Source: a bacterium
GTDB lineage: Bacteria; Armatimonadota; Zipacnadia; Zipacnadales; UBA11051
Direction: 5' to 3'
Length of the DNA: 64,000 nt
NCBI GenBank assembly: GCA_021372615.1
Contig: JAJFUB010000114.1
Span: 1-64,000 of the forward strand
Both the position numbers and the translations under genes were made by a program. Shown one piece after another: positions 34,553-43,061 of this stretch (position 1 is its first letter; each line of letters starts with the position of its first letter). The notes below the pieces were generated by a model that had not been told where the DNA came from, ran no database searches, and saw nothing but the letters and a program-made list of their open reading frames with translations.

Positions 34553-36562
34553 TCAGGCGCCGGAAGCGGCGTCCTGTAAGACCAGAATGTCGGTATTGCC
34601 GAGCAGGAAGACCGTGTCACCATCCATGAGCAGGCGTCGTCCGGCGGCGCGGGTAGAGAGCGTCGCGACCGGGTGGGCCGCCCGGGACGCCCGGCCCCAC
34701 GTGAAGCGCCACAACTCCACGCGCTTGCCGATCTGGATCACGAACCGGCCGGCGGTCGTCGTGGGGCAGATGGCGCCCCAGCCGGCGGGGACGGGCCAGG
34801 CCTCCGAGAGCGGCGCCAACGTCAGCGGCTCGCCGCCGATCTCCAGCAGGATGTCCGCGGCCGTGGCCGCGCCGAGGTTGAAGCTGCCCTGCAGGCGGCA
34901 TAGCCACCGGCCGCGCCGCACCGGCCCGATGATCTGCACGGCCCGCGTGCCCGGCGGTGCCTCGAACTGGTCCAACACTCGCAGATCATCGGCCGCCAGC
35001 GCCGCCAGGAAGCACTTGTCACTCGTGGCCGGGCAGGACTGGCAGTCGGCGTCGAAGTGTGTCGCGGCCAGTAGGCGCTTCCCCGTCTTGTCATATGCGA
35101 GGCTGACGATGCGCTGGTCGGGAATGGGATTGACGGCGGTGACGTTCTCGCCGGTGACGGTGTCGTAGCGCGTCACGGCCGAGCCCAGGTGGCCGTAGTG
35201 GGCGCTGCAGGCGTAGTACAGGCAACGGCCGTCATCGGCCGCGGCGAGGGGCCGCATCGAGCCGGGCGGGTTGGCAACGGTGCGCGGGTTCTCGGGGAAA
35301 TGCGGGTGGACCTGCGGGTCATACTCCACGAGGCGGCCGCCGCCATACTCGGCCATGTAGACCTTGCCGCCCAGGCGCCAGGTCTGCAGGATCTCGCCGC
35401 CGCCGGGGGCGGCACGGCCGCAATCATAGCCCCGCCCGGTCTTCAGGTTGATCTCATAGAACCGCTGGGTGATGAAGGGCGTGCCCAGCAGGCGGTCGCG
35501 GTCAATGAGCCGCAGGCAGTCAGTGTGCTGGACGGCCTCGGCCGGCAGCAGGCGGCTGACCTCCAGGCGGCCGGTCTGCAGGTCGTGGCGCGTGAACTCG
35601 CCATACATGCTGACGCTGACGAGCTTGCCGCCGGCGGTGAGGTTCACGTTCTGCAGGCCGCAGTTGGCGCACCGCGCCGTCTCCCGCACGTGGCCGGTCG
35701 CGAGGTCCCACAGCCCGACGACCGCATCGCCCTCCGCATAGGCCACGCCGGCGAAGGCCTGGCCATGGCGGGCGAACCAGGTCATCTCGCGGTCCGGTCG
35801 GGGACCGCCCCGGGCGAAGCGCCGCCGCAGCGGGTCATACCAGCCCCGGCTGGGGAAGTACACGCGGCCCGCGTCGTCGCGCACCAGGGAGTAGTAGGAC
35901 GCTGCAGACATCTCGGCATGCAGGTCCACGGTGTCGCGCAGGCGCTCGGGGGCAATCGTGTCGGCCTGCGGGTCCCAATGCAGCAGCGAGGTGCCCGGGC
36001 ATTCGGCCAGGACGGTGTAGGTGCCGTCGCCATTGGCGAAGTGGCCGTGCAGGCACCAGTCCGGCGCGACGTGCTCGTAGACGCGCGCCGTCTCCCGCCG
36101 CCGCGTGTCGAAGGAGACCGCTGTCGGCCCCGCACCCGCGTAGGTGTTGGCCACGGCAAGCAGCTTGCCGGTGGCGGGGTCGTAGGCCATACCGTGGAAG
36201 ACGAGGCCGTAGGGAGCGCCGGTGGGGAAGCTCTCGTAGCGGCCGGTCTGCAGCTCCAGGCGCGTCACCTCGGTGAGACTGCCCCACAGCCAGAGCGTGT
36301 CGAGGTCCTCGGCAGCCACACTGTAGAAGCCCGGCTTGAGCGGGTCGGCGAACTGGTAGAGGCGGAAGGCGCCGGTCTCATCCACCAGCGCGCCGGTGCA
36401 GCCCGCCACGGAGTTCCAGGTGGTGATCCAGAAGCGCTCCGGCGCGCCGGGCTCCTGGCCCACAGGGAAGAGCAGGTTGTTGATGAACGGGTCGCGGCAT
36501 GGCGGGATGGCGACCCGCCGCACACGGCGAGCGCCCGGGCGCGTGGGCATGGCAGCGATCAT
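34553..36562 (-). CDS. Cytoplasmic beta-propeller-like protein
   Basis: This 669-residue protein has no signal peptide. Repeated blade motifs run through its length, for example LTEVTRLELQTGRYESFP, VVGLWDLATGHVRETAR, KVYMAEYGGGRLVEYDP and AVTRYDTVTGENVTAV. Cys pairs occur at ARCANCGLQN and DADCQSCPATSDKC, which might bind metal. The reaction, if any, is unknown. The start could be 36562 or the ATG four codons later. It sits 21 nt after the SDR gene, so a shared transcript is likely. Confidence 0.68.
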   Translation of the reverse strand: MIAAMPTRPGARRVRRVAIPPCRDPFINNLLFPVGQEPGAPERFWITTWNSVAGCTGALVDETGAFRLYQFADPLKPGFYSVAAEDLDTLWLWGSLTEVTRLELQTGRYESFPTGAPYGLVFHGMAYDPATGKLLAVANTYAGAGPTAVSFDTRRRETARVYEHVAPDWCLHGHFANGDGTYTVLAECPGTSLLHWDPQADTIAPERLRDTVDLHAEMSAASYYSLVRDDAGRVYFPSRGWYDPLRRRFARGGPRPDREMTWFARHGQAFAGVAYAEGDAVVGLWDLATGHVRETARCANCGLQNVNLTAGGKLVSVSMYGEFTRHDLQTGRLEVSRLLPAEAVQHTDCLRLIDRDRLLGTPFITQRFYEINLKTGRGYDCGRAAPGGGEILQTWRLGGKVYMAEYGGGRLVEYDPQVHPHFPENPRTVANPPGSMRPLAAADDGRCLYYACSAHYGHLGSAVTRYDTVTGENVTAVNPIPDQRIVSLAYDKTGKRLLAATHFDADCQSCPATSDKCFLAALAADDLRVLDQFEAPPGTRAVQIIGPVRRGRWLCRLQGSFNLGAATAADILLEIGGEPLTLAPLSEAWPVPAGWGAICPTTTAGRFVIQIGKRVELWRFTWGRASRAAHPVATLSTRAAGRRLLMDGDTVFLLGNTDILVLQDAASGA

Positions 36563-36583
36563 CTCCGGAAGCGGGCGGCCCGC

Positions 36584-37357
36584 CTACCAGGGCGGCAGGG
36601 GCAGCGTCCCGCCGTCGAGCACGAGAATCGTGCCGTCAATGTAGCTGGCCTCGTCGCTCATCAGGAAGGCGGCGGCGTTGGCGATGTCCAGCGGCTGGCC
36701 GAGGCGGCGCACCGGGATCTTCTGGGCGACTTCGGCGTAGATCTCTTCCTTGGACTGCTCCCACCCCGCGCATGTGGCCGCCAGCATCGGCGTGTCAATC
36801 GTCCCGGGCGAAACACCCACGACACGCACCTTCCCCGCGTGGTCGTTGCACATGCAGCGGATCATGGCTTCCAGCGCGGCCTTCGAGGCGCAGTACATGG
36901 CGTGCTGGGGGAAGCCGATCTGCGAGGCGACCGAGGTGGTAATGACGATGACGCCAGGCTTGTCCTGCTGCTCCATGGCGGCCACGACGTGCTTGGCCAG
37001 CAGGAAGTTGCCCTTGACGTTCACGCCGAAGACGAAGTCGTAGTCCGCCTCGGTGAAGTCGGTCACTTTGCCCTGCCGCCAGACGCCAGCGTTGGAGTGG
37101 CAGCAGTCAATCCGCCCGTGCAGGTCGAGCGCCTTCTGCACCAGCGCCTTGACGCTGTCTTCGCAGGTGACGTCGCAGTACACGAAGTCGGCGACATAGC
37201 CCTGGCCCTTCAGTTCGGCCTCGAGCGCCTGGCCCTCGGCCTCCTGGACGGAGGCGAAGACGACCCTGGCGCCCAGCTCGGCATAGCGACGGCTGCAGCC
37301 CTCGCCAATGCCGGAGGTGCCGCCAGTCAGCAGGATGACCTTGTCCTTGATGTTCAT
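36584..37357 (-). CDS. Short-chain dehydrogenase/reductase
   Basis: This 257-residue classical SDR has the NAD(P)-binding motif TGGTSGIG (residues 11-18), NAG in CHSNAGVW, the catalytic Ser in VITTSVASQIG and the YxxxK motif YCASK. It ends with the typical segment ASYIDGTILVLDGG. It is a cytoplasmic oxidoreductase whose substrate, probably a sugar or alcohol, is not determinable. The ATG at 37357 is chosen by family length; the open frame upstream overlaps the antitoxin gene. It lies 37 nt downstream of that gene on the same strand. Confidence 0.9.
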   Translation of the reverse strand: MNIKDKVILLTGGTSGIGEGCSRRYAELGARVVFASVQEAEGQALEAELKGQGYVADFVYCDVTCEDSVKALVQKALDLHGRIDCCHSNAGVWRQGKVTDFTEADYDFVFGVNVKGNFLLAKHVVAAMEQQDKPGVIVITTSVASQIGFPQHAMYCASKAALEAMIRCMCNDHAGKVRVVGVSPGTIDTPMLAATCAGWEQSKEEIYAEVAQKIPVRRLGQPLDIANAAAFLMSDEASYIDGTILVLDGGTLPLPPW

Positions 37358-37394
37358 CGGGTTCACCAACTCTCTTGCAGTGCTGTACGAGCGG

Positions 37395-38528
37395 TCACCG
37401 ACCGCGATAGCCGGCGTCCCCGGACGCCTCCGGGGGCCCCCAAGTGAACTTGGGGCGCAACGCGTTGTGGTGCGACGGAGGCAAGTCGCCATCGTGCTGC
37501 AGGCGTCCCACAACGATGCCGGGCCCCACCCCGGCCTCCGTGGCGAAGTGGAGCACGCTCTGGCGGCTGAGGCGGTAGGGACGCTGGCGGAACTGCCGGA
37601 GGGCGTCGGACCGAATGAGCGTCTCTTGCGCGAAGAGATCGGCCTCCTGTTCCTCGGGAGCCTCGGCGGGGTCGTCGAAGCTGATGTAGACCTTCTTCTT
37701 GCTGTGTCGCAGTAGCAGGTGGCCGATCTCGTGGAAGAGCGTGAACCAGAGCACATCCAGATACGCCCCGCGGAGGCTCAGCTCGATCACCGCCTTGTCG
37801 GGCCGGATCCACTGCGTCGCCCCGTGTGCGTAGGTGTGCGACAGGTGCGGCACGAGACACAGGGCCACCCCACAGCCGGCCAGGAGGTCGCGCAGCGTAT
37901 GCTGGAAGGAGGCGTCGGCGCTGCACGTCAGTTGCCGCAGCAGCGGCAGGGCGGCCTTGAGCGCCTGCTCGTCGTAGGCGGCGGTGGACACCTCGGCCGC
38001 CGTCAACTCGCCCATGCGCAGCCAGGCGGCGAGGGCATACGGCGAGGGCTGCCTGTGAGCCGCGACGCGCAGGTTCGCGGTCAACGGGTACTGCCGCAGC
38101 AACGACTCAAAGGAGGCCACGCCCATGAAGCTGAGCAACTGCTCGGCTCGCCGACCTACCTGGGTGGCGGCCGCGACATAGCCGTATCTGACCAGCTCGG
38201 CATACGGGAACTGCCGCACGATCTCGGCGGCCTGCGACAGCTCATCCGCCTCGGCGGCTCGCTGCCGGAGTTCCTGGTAGGTGCTCTCCATGCCCACCCA
38301 GAACGAGGCGCTGAGCTGCAGCACCCGCTCCAGAGCCAGGGCCGTGTCGAAAGTCACCGACGACACGCCGCGGATGATCCGGCTGATGTGGTCCTTAGAG
38401 AGCCCGGTGCGGCGCGCCAGCTCCGCCTGCGTCATTCCGCGCTCCTCCAGCAGTTCGGCCAGCACCTCGCCGGGGGGCACCGGCGTCTGTGGCGTGTACC
38501 GCAGGCCTGCCTCAACCATGGTAGTCAA
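37395..38528 (-). CDS. HigA-type antitoxin fused to ImmA/IrrE-like metallopeptidase domain
   Basis: This 377-residue protein has an N-terminal Xre/HigA helix-turn-helix (about 18-80, with MTQAELARRTGLSKDHISRI). After a helical middle comes a COG2856-type domain with the zinc-protease motif HEIGH at 266-270 (FTLFHEIGHLLLRH). Such fusions are known as antitoxins and stress regulators that may be switched by proteolysis. It overlaps the upstream toxin gene by 17 nt. A palindromic operator overlaps the promoter upstream of the toxin. A later ATG at 38519 is also possible. Confidence 0.85.
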   Translation of the reverse strand: MTTMVEAGLRYTPQTPVPPGEVLAELLEERGMTQAELARRTGLSKDHISRIIRGVSSVTFDTALALERVLQLSASFWVGMESTYQELRQRAAEADELSQAAEIVRQFPYAELVRYGYVAAATQVGRRAEQLLSFMGVASFESLLRQYPLTANLRVAAHRQPSPYALAAWLRMGELTAAEVSTAAYDEQALKAALPLLRQLTCSADASFQHTLRDLLAGCGVALCLVPHLSHTYAHGATQWIRPDKAVIELSLRGAYLDVLWFTLFHEIGHLLLRHSKKKVYISFDDPAEAPEEQEADLFAQETLIRSDALRQFRQRPYRLSRQSVLHFATEAGVGPGIVVGRLQHDGDLPPSHHNALRPKFTWGPPEASGDAGYRGR

Positions 38529-38847
38529 TCACCTCCAGCACCACGACAACAGTCACCCGATCCGTGTCCACGGCGCCGTCGCCGCGGACAGGTAGCGGAT
38601 CGTTGGCCGGGGCGAATACCAAGCGGAGCCCCCCTCTGAGGTCCAGAGCGTACTGGCCTTGTCGGTCGGCCTTGAGGGGATGACAGCGCCCCGGGGCATG
38701 GAACACCTGCGCCAGGTTCTCAGCGTGCGCCAGCGTCTGCAGTCTCACCTCAACCTTGCGCGCCGCGTCCGCTCCGTACCTGCGCCCGCACTCCCGTGGG
38801 TCGCTGAGCAGCCGCTGGAGGCGCTTGTCACGAAAGTAGACCTCCAT
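38512..38847 (-). CDS. RelE/HigB-type toxin
   Basis: This 111-residue protein starts VYFRDKRLQRLLSDPRECGRRYG and has the typical HigB core: LAHAENLAQVFHAPGRCHPL, then GQYALDLRGGLRLVFAPAN. It is probably a ribosome-dependent mRNA interferase inhibited by the downstream product. The gene order toxin before antitoxin is the HigBA arrangement. The start at 38847 has AGGTGGGG. The first codons hold an extra GTAGAC half-site (38836-38841) like those of the operator. Confidence 0.85.
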   Translation of the reverse strand: MEVYFRDKRLQRLLSDPRECGRRYGADAARKVEVRLQTLAHAENLAQVFHAPGRCHPLKADRQGQYALDLRGGLRLVFAPANDPLPVRGDGAVDTDRVTVVVVLEVIDYHG

Positions 38848-38867
38848 GCCCCACCTGGATACATCAT

Positions 38868-38892
38868 ATTATAGTAGACCAAATACGTCTAC
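38868..38892 (-). promoter_or_regulatory. Promoter and palindromic operator of the HigBA pair
   Basis: The minus strand has a perfect -10 TATAAT (38868-38873). Directly upstream, in the spacer, the palindrome GTAGAC-N7-GTCTAC spans 38874-38892, where a repressor would block RNA polymerase. The -35 (TTCTGT) is weak. The placement fits autoregulation by the Xre-type antitoxin. Confidence 0.65.
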
Positions 38893-38912
38893 AGAAAGTT
38901 CCACATCGTCCC

Positions 38913-38951
38913 GGCGTGGGCGGGGACGCCCGCGCCACCCGGGGCCCGGGT
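38913..38951. repeat. Two adjacent hairpins (GGCGTGGGCG, loop GGGA; ACCCGGG)
   Basis: Arms GGCGTGGGCG/CGCCCGCGCC (38913-38936) have loop GGGA, and arms ACCCGGG/CCCGGGT span 38937-38951. They lie directly downstream of the VOC gene. The GGGA loop is shared with hairpins inside two coding genes. Confidence 0.6.
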
Positions 38952-38955
38952 GCGC

Positions 38956-39291
38956 CTACACGCCCCAGTCCATGCCCGGTGCGAACTCCATGAACTCCAT
39001 GACCGCCCCGTCCTTGTTCACGAACACGACCCGCAGGCCCGGCATGGCCTCGAACGGCCCCAGCAGGACCTCACAGCCGGCGATCTCGTCGTCCATGCAG
39101 TCGCACGCGAAGGCGATATGCGGCATCGTCCGCACGGCGTTCGCGACCGGCGTATCGGGCTCATAGCGCAGGAACTCGATCCGCTGCGGGTGCTTCATGG
39201 GGTCGGTGACGGACACCTTGGTGGCCGGAACGTAGGTCTCGCCGGGCTGCTTCTCCTCGGTCGGCAGACCGAAATGGTGGAACTTGCGCAT
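38956..39291 (-). CDS. VOC (glyoxalase-fold) family protein
   Basis: This 111-residue protein has the two beta-alpha-beta modules of the vicinal oxygen chelate fold: HHFGLPTEEKQPGE at the start, HIAFACDCMDDEIAG in the middle and RVVFVNKDGAVMEFMEF at the end. The final Glu and the middle His are candidate metal ligands. The substrate is unknown. The ATG at 39291 follows GAGGAG; the longer frame upstream has no family similarity. Confidence 0.75.
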   Translation of the reverse strand: MRKFHHFGLPTEEKQPGETYVPATKVSVTDPMKHPQRIEFLRYEPDTPVANAVRTMPHIAFACDCMDDEIAGCEVLLGPFEAMPGLRVVFVNKDGAVMEFMEFAPGMDWGV

Positions 39292-39497
39292 GACGTTCTC
39301 CTCGGTGTGACGTGCAGGTGTGAATGGCGGCAGTGACTTCTCGCCGGCAGCGGCGGGCACCTGCCGGCCGGGGTTGAGCCGGGGGGGCGGCAGGAGGTTG
39401 CGGAACACTTGAGCGTAATCCGGAATGCGGCGAGCCCGGGGCGGGTAAACCAGCGGTGTGGGCATCGTCCGGGCAATCCGCCCACGGAGATGACGAC

Positions 39498-39671
39498 GTG
39501 ACGCTCCTTGCCGGTATCGCGTTGGGAATTGCCATCATACTCGCCGTGTGCAGTCTCGCCGCCCTGTGCGCGGCCGGCCGTGCTGACAGGGCCCTGGAGC
39601 GCTCCCGGGCCGCCAGGTCGGCGGTCCACCGGCTCGGTCAGTATGCCGCGACTTCCAGGAAGGCCTCGTAG
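39498..39671 (+). CDS. Possible small single-span membrane protein
   Basis: This frame of 57 residues starts at GTG after an ACGGAGA site. It has one strongly hydrophobic helix (LLAGIALGIAIILAVCSLAA) followed by a basic tail rich in Arg and Ala. Its 3' end overlaps the end of the convergent URO-D-like gene by 34 nt. The hydrophobic pattern and ribosome site favour a real gene, but it is short and unmatched. Confidence 0.4.
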   Translation: MTLLAGIALGIAIILAVCSLAALCAAGRADRALERSRAARSAVHRLGQYAATSRKAS

Positions 39672-40630
39672 GCCCACTGCTGCTCGTCCTCGGTGATGCC
39701 CAGGGCGCGCCAGTCGCCGTAGTCCTTGCACACAAAGCCCCCGCCCTGGCCCCCCAGTGCGTATCGCATCCGCCTGGCGTAGTCCTGGATGGTCTGCTTG
39801 TCGCGGGTCTGGAGGACCTTCTGGATGTCCACCGGGCACCAGAAGGTGACTCTGCCGGCGAAGTGGTCGGCCAGGCGCTGGAGGGGGTAGTTCTCCTGCT
39901 GGTCGAACTGCAGCACGTCCACGCCCACGGCGATCAGGTCGGGGATGATCTCCCACAGGTAGCCGCAGGAGTGCATCCAGACGGTCAGGCCGCGCTCATG
40001 GGCCCGACCCACGACGCGCTCGAAGCTCGGCAGGAACAGCTCGCGCCACATCGCCGGCGACACCAGCAGCCGCTCCTGGGTGCCCCAGTCCTCGCAGGTG
40101 AAGAGGCCATCGGCGCCGGCGTCCGCGTAGATGTCAATGATGCGCTCGACCAGGCCCACAACCATGTCGTTGAGGCGCCGCACCTGGTCGGGCTCGGCAG
40201 CGCAGTCCAGCAGGAACTGCTCGAAGCCCCGCATGTAGCGCGTGACGTTGAAGGCGAAGCCGGGGAAGGTGCCCAGGTGATACCGATCGGGGTCGGCGGC
40301 CCAGTTGGCCTTGACCGTTTCGTAGCGCGCCGGGTCGGCCAGCGTCGGGGGCGTGTAGCTGTCCAGGTCATCCCACGACTGGATGACGCCACGGATGACC
40401 TCGCCGCTGTGCCGCTCATCCACCTTGGCCCAGACATTGCCCCACTCGTCGCGGGAGCACTGGTAGCGGCCCTCGGCCCACTGCTCCTTGACGAAGTTGG
40501 GGTCTGCGGCGGCGCCGCCGCCGTGGAAGTCGTTCAGGCGCGCCTGGCCCTGGTAGCCGGAGAAGGCGAAGCCAATGCGTTCGGGGCTGTCGAAGGCGAC
40601 CACGCGGCGGATGATCTCGCGGCTGTTCAT
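39638..40630 (-). CDS. URO-D superfamily protein, probable methyltransferase type
   Basis: This 330-residue protein has the barrel of the uroporphyrinogen decarboxylase/cobamide-methyltransferase superfamily. It keeps the HxC pair of the zinc-type branch (WMHSCGYLWEIIP, His220 and Cys222) and a later Cys in GGFVCKDYGDW, which suggests a thiol or methyl-corrinoid substrate rather than porphyrin. No corrinoid protein is in the window. It is the third gene of the run GNAT, HAD, URO-D with gaps of 5 and 27 nt. The start at 40630 has GGGAGGG. Confidence 0.82.
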   Translation of the reverse strand: MNSREIIRRVVAFDSPERIGFAFSGYQGQARLNDFHGGGAAADPNFVKEQWAEGRYQCSRDEWGNVWAKVDERHSGEVIRGVIQSWDDLDSYTPPTLADPARYETVKANWAADPDRYHLGTFPGFAFNVTRYMRGFEQFLLDCAAEPDQVRRLNDMVVGLVERIIDIYADAGADGLFTCEDWGTQERLLVSPAMWRELFLPSFERVVGRAHERGLTVWMHSCGYLWEIIPDLIAVGVDVLQFDQQENYPLQRLADHFAGRVTFWCPVDIQKVLQTRDKQTIQDYARRMRYALGGQGGGFVCKDYGDWRALGITEDEQQWAYEAFLEVAAY

Positions 40631-40657
40631 GGAGCCCTCCCGGCTCGGCCTGTGACG

Positions 40658-41344
40658 TTACAGGCGGTATTCCCTCTCGATGAGGTCCGGTATGTCGGCG
40701 ACGCTGGGCAGCAGGTGGGTATGGCGCACGCGGCCCAGCGTCTCGGCGGTGCCGGTGCCGGTGAGTACGCCGACCACCGCGCCGCAGCCGGCGTTCGTGC
40801 CGGCCTGCAGGTCGCGCGGGGTGTCGCCCACAGCCATGGCCGCCGCCGCCGTGGGGACGCCGGTCGCTTGCATCGCGGCGTAGATCATCCATGGGGCCGG
40901 CCGGGCCTCGGGCACGTCGTCGCTGCAGATGGCCGCATCCACCAGGTCACGCGTCCAGCCGAGCAGCTCGCGCACCAGCAGCAGCGTCGGACGACTGAAG
41001 CCGGTGGTCAGGGCGACTTTGAGGCCCTGCGCGCGCAGCCAGGCGAAGGTGTCGGCCGTGCCCGGCACGGCCTGGGCCGTGCGGCGCAACTGTGCTCCCA
41101 GCTCATCCTCGAACTCGGCCATCAACCGGTCCGTCGCCGGCAAGCCCGGCGCGCCGTGGCGGGCGACCATGGTGTCGAAGATCAGGCGCTTGGACGAGCC
41201 GCGGAAGGGCACCAGCTCCGCCTCCGGCACCGGCATCCGGTGGGCCTCGAAGACGGCCATGAAGACGCGGTCCACCAGGTTGTCGTCCACCAGCGTGGTG
41301 CCGGCGATGTCGAAGGTGGCCAGTTGTAGTGTGTAGCGGCTCAA
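40658..41344 (-). CDS. HAD-superfamily phosphatase, phosphonatase-like
   Basis: This 228-residue hydrolase has the nucleophile motif FDIAGTT (Asp12), the DxAGT form of phosphonoacetaldehyde-hydrolase-like enzymes. Thr in VALTTGFS is motif II and GDTPRDLQAG is the metal-binding motif IV. No Schiff-base Lys region could be identified with certainty, so it may be an ordinary phosphatase. The start is TTG at 41344, 5 nt after the stop of the acetyltransferase gene, with GGGAG upstream inside that gene. Confidence 0.82.
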   Translation of the reverse strand: MSRYTLQLATFDIAGTTLVDDNLVDRVFMAVFEAHRMPVPEAELVPFRGSSKRLIFDTMVARHGAPGLPATDRLMAEFEDELGAQLRRTAQAVPGTADTFAWLRAQGLKVALTTGFSRPTLLLVRELLGWTRDLVDAAICSDDVPEARPAPWMIYAAMQATGVPTAAAAMAVGDTPRDLQAGTNAGCGAVVGVLTGTGTAETLGRVRHTHLLPSVADIPDLIEREYRL

Positions 41345-41349
41345 GAGGG

Positions 41350-42315
41350 TTACACTCCCACGACGGATTCGACCATGACGTACCAGGGCGTGGGCGGCCG
41401 AGACAACAGGTCCCGTGCCCGGTCGGTGAAGGGCAGGACCATCGCCACTTCGCCCACGGCGCTGGTGAAACCGGCCTGCTGCAGGGCCTCGTGCTCCGGG
41501 GCGCGCACATCGTGCAGGGCCATCAGGCGCTCCTGTGAGGCGGCGGCCAGGAGATCACGCAGGCAGGCTGCGCCATCGTAGACGGCGTCCGAGATGACGG
41601 TCACCTGCGTCTGGCGGCCGTCCAGCAGCACTGAGACCCCCGCCAGCGCCGCCGTGCCCACGGTCCGGCCGGCACGCTCGGCCACGATTACCTGCACGGG
41701 CAGGGCGGCCGGCCGGTCCACCCGGTGCCAGCGCCACAGGTCGCCATCCAGGCGGGCGAAGCCCTCGTAGGCGGCATACTTGTCGTTGACGAGGGTGCGG
41801 ACGGTGGCTGCCTCGTCGGCAGCCATCGGTCGGACGTCGCAGTCTCCTGCCGGTGCCGGGCGTGAGCCGGTCAGCATGGCGGCCTGGGCCCGAGTGATGT
41901 AGCCCAGCCGCGTGTAGAAGTGGTAGGGATGGTTGGCGGGGTTGGTGTACAGGACGCCGGCCTCGACGCTCTGCCGGCGCATCAGGTCATGCGCCATGTC
42001 CATGAGCTGATGGGCCAGACCGTGCCGCCGGTGGTCGGGATGGGTCGCGACCGTGTCCACGATGCCGCAGGGGATGAACTCGCCGCCCAGGCTCAACTCC
42101 TGCACGGCCACCAGGACGTTGGCGACCATCTCATCCCCGTCCAACGCCGCCACGCACAATCCCGGGGTACTGCCCGGCCGCCGGGCGTACCAGCGCGTGA
42201 ACTCGGCATCCACGGCCGGCGCGCCCTCGTATTCGGCGAAGGCGAGGTTCGACAGCGCCGTCAGCTGCTCGGCCAGACGAGGCGTCTGCTCGTGGGTAAC
42301 CAGGCGGTAGGGCAT
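41350..42315 (-). CDS. GNAT family acetyltransferase, two-domain
   Basis: This 321-residue protein has an N-terminal GNAT fold with the acetyl-CoA motif VDTVATHPDHRRHGLAHQLM (about residues 86-105), followed by YTRLGY. A second degenerate module (from about 155) continues to the end, as in Eis-like or other double-GNAT enzymes. The acceptor is unknown. The start at 42315 has GGAGG. It heads the operon with the HAD and URO-D-like genes. Confidence 0.85.
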   Translation of the reverse strand: MPYRLVTHEQTPRLAEQLTALSNLAFAEYEGAPAVDAEFTRWYARRPGSTPGLCVAALDGDEMVANVLVAVQELSLGGEFIPCGIVDTVATHPDHRRHGLAHQLMDMAHDLMRRQSVEAGVLYTNPANHPYHFYTRLGYITRAQAAMLTGSRPAPAGDCDVRPMAADEAATVRTLVNDKYAAYEGFARLDGDLWRWHRVDRPAALPVQVIVAERAGRTVGTAALAGVSVLLDGRQTQVTVISDAVYDGAACLRDLLAAASQERLMALHDVRAPEHEALQQAGFTSAVGEVAMVLPFTDRARDLLSRPPTPWYVMVESVVGV

Positions 42316-42470
42316 GGCGACCTCCGGGCGGGGGAATTCGCCCGGACAGCCACCATCTCCTGCCGCGGCCGGCAGGATGGTCGGCCTGGCGCGGCGAACC
42401 TCTCATCGTGCTGATAGCGCCAACTGCAGGGACGGCGCGATAGCCTGTCTCTGGCGAGGAGGTATGTCTG

Positions 42471-42953
42471 TTGCGACGCGATAGATGTGTTTGGGTGGCA
42501 ATGGCCGTCTTGGTGCTATGGTTGGTTGTGGGCGCTTCCGTCGCGATGGCGCAGACCGCGGCGGACCCCAACGATGGCGACACGCCGGCGCGCATCCTGG
42601 GCACGCCCCCGGAAGCCACGCCGATGGTGCTGGTCTCGCGCACCCACGCGCTGGGGGCCGGGCAGGCCAACGTCACCGTGACTGAGCGGCTCGGCGGGGT
42701 CAGACTGATGGTGAAGATCACCGACGCGGCGCGCCAGCCCGACCCGCTAGCGTCGGTGGGGGTCTACGGCACCGGGTTCTTCGGCAGCCGCTGCCTGCGA
42801 TTGGCGCCGGTCAGCCCCGGCGTCTATGCCTGCATGGCGAACCTGGCGGACGTGGACGAGTTGGCCGTGCGCGTGACGCGCCCGGGCCTCTCTCGCGTGT
42901 ACTATGTGGGTCTCCCCGGCACGCGCCTCGGCTGGCGCTGCGAAGAGCGCTGA
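42471..42953 (+). CDS. Small exported protein, relative of the metallothionein-like protein
   Basis: This 160-residue protein has a signal peptide (VWVAMAVLVLWLVVGASVA). The beta-rich body (about residues 55-150) matches the central domain of the next gene: GAGQANVTVTERLGGVRLMV and the end DELAVRVTRPGLSRVYYVGLP. It lacks the Cys- and Met-rich parts. The start is TTG at 42471 with AGGAGG 8 nt upstream; an ATG at 42464 is out of frame. The shared domain is unrecognised and probably defines a small local family. Confidence 0.7.
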   Translation: MRRDRCVWVAMAVLVLWLVVGASVAMAQTAADPNDGDTPARILGTPPEATPMVLVSRTHALGAGQANVTVTERLGGVRLMVKITDAARQPDPLASVGVYGTGFFGSRCLRLAPVSPGVYACMANLADVDELAVRVTRPGLSRVYYVGLPGTRLGWRCEER

Positions 42954-43061
42954 CGGGCACGGCCAGCCCGCTCACACACCGGGAACCTTCCGCGCCCCGC
43001 CTGCCGTTTAGGGCAATTATATAACGTGGTTGCCCAACGACGGTAAGGCAAGGAGACTCGG

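Noticed and set aside
35189-37447. A 752-codon plus-strand frame
   Set aside because: Antisense to the propeller and SDR genes, no domain pattern, low-complexity composition.
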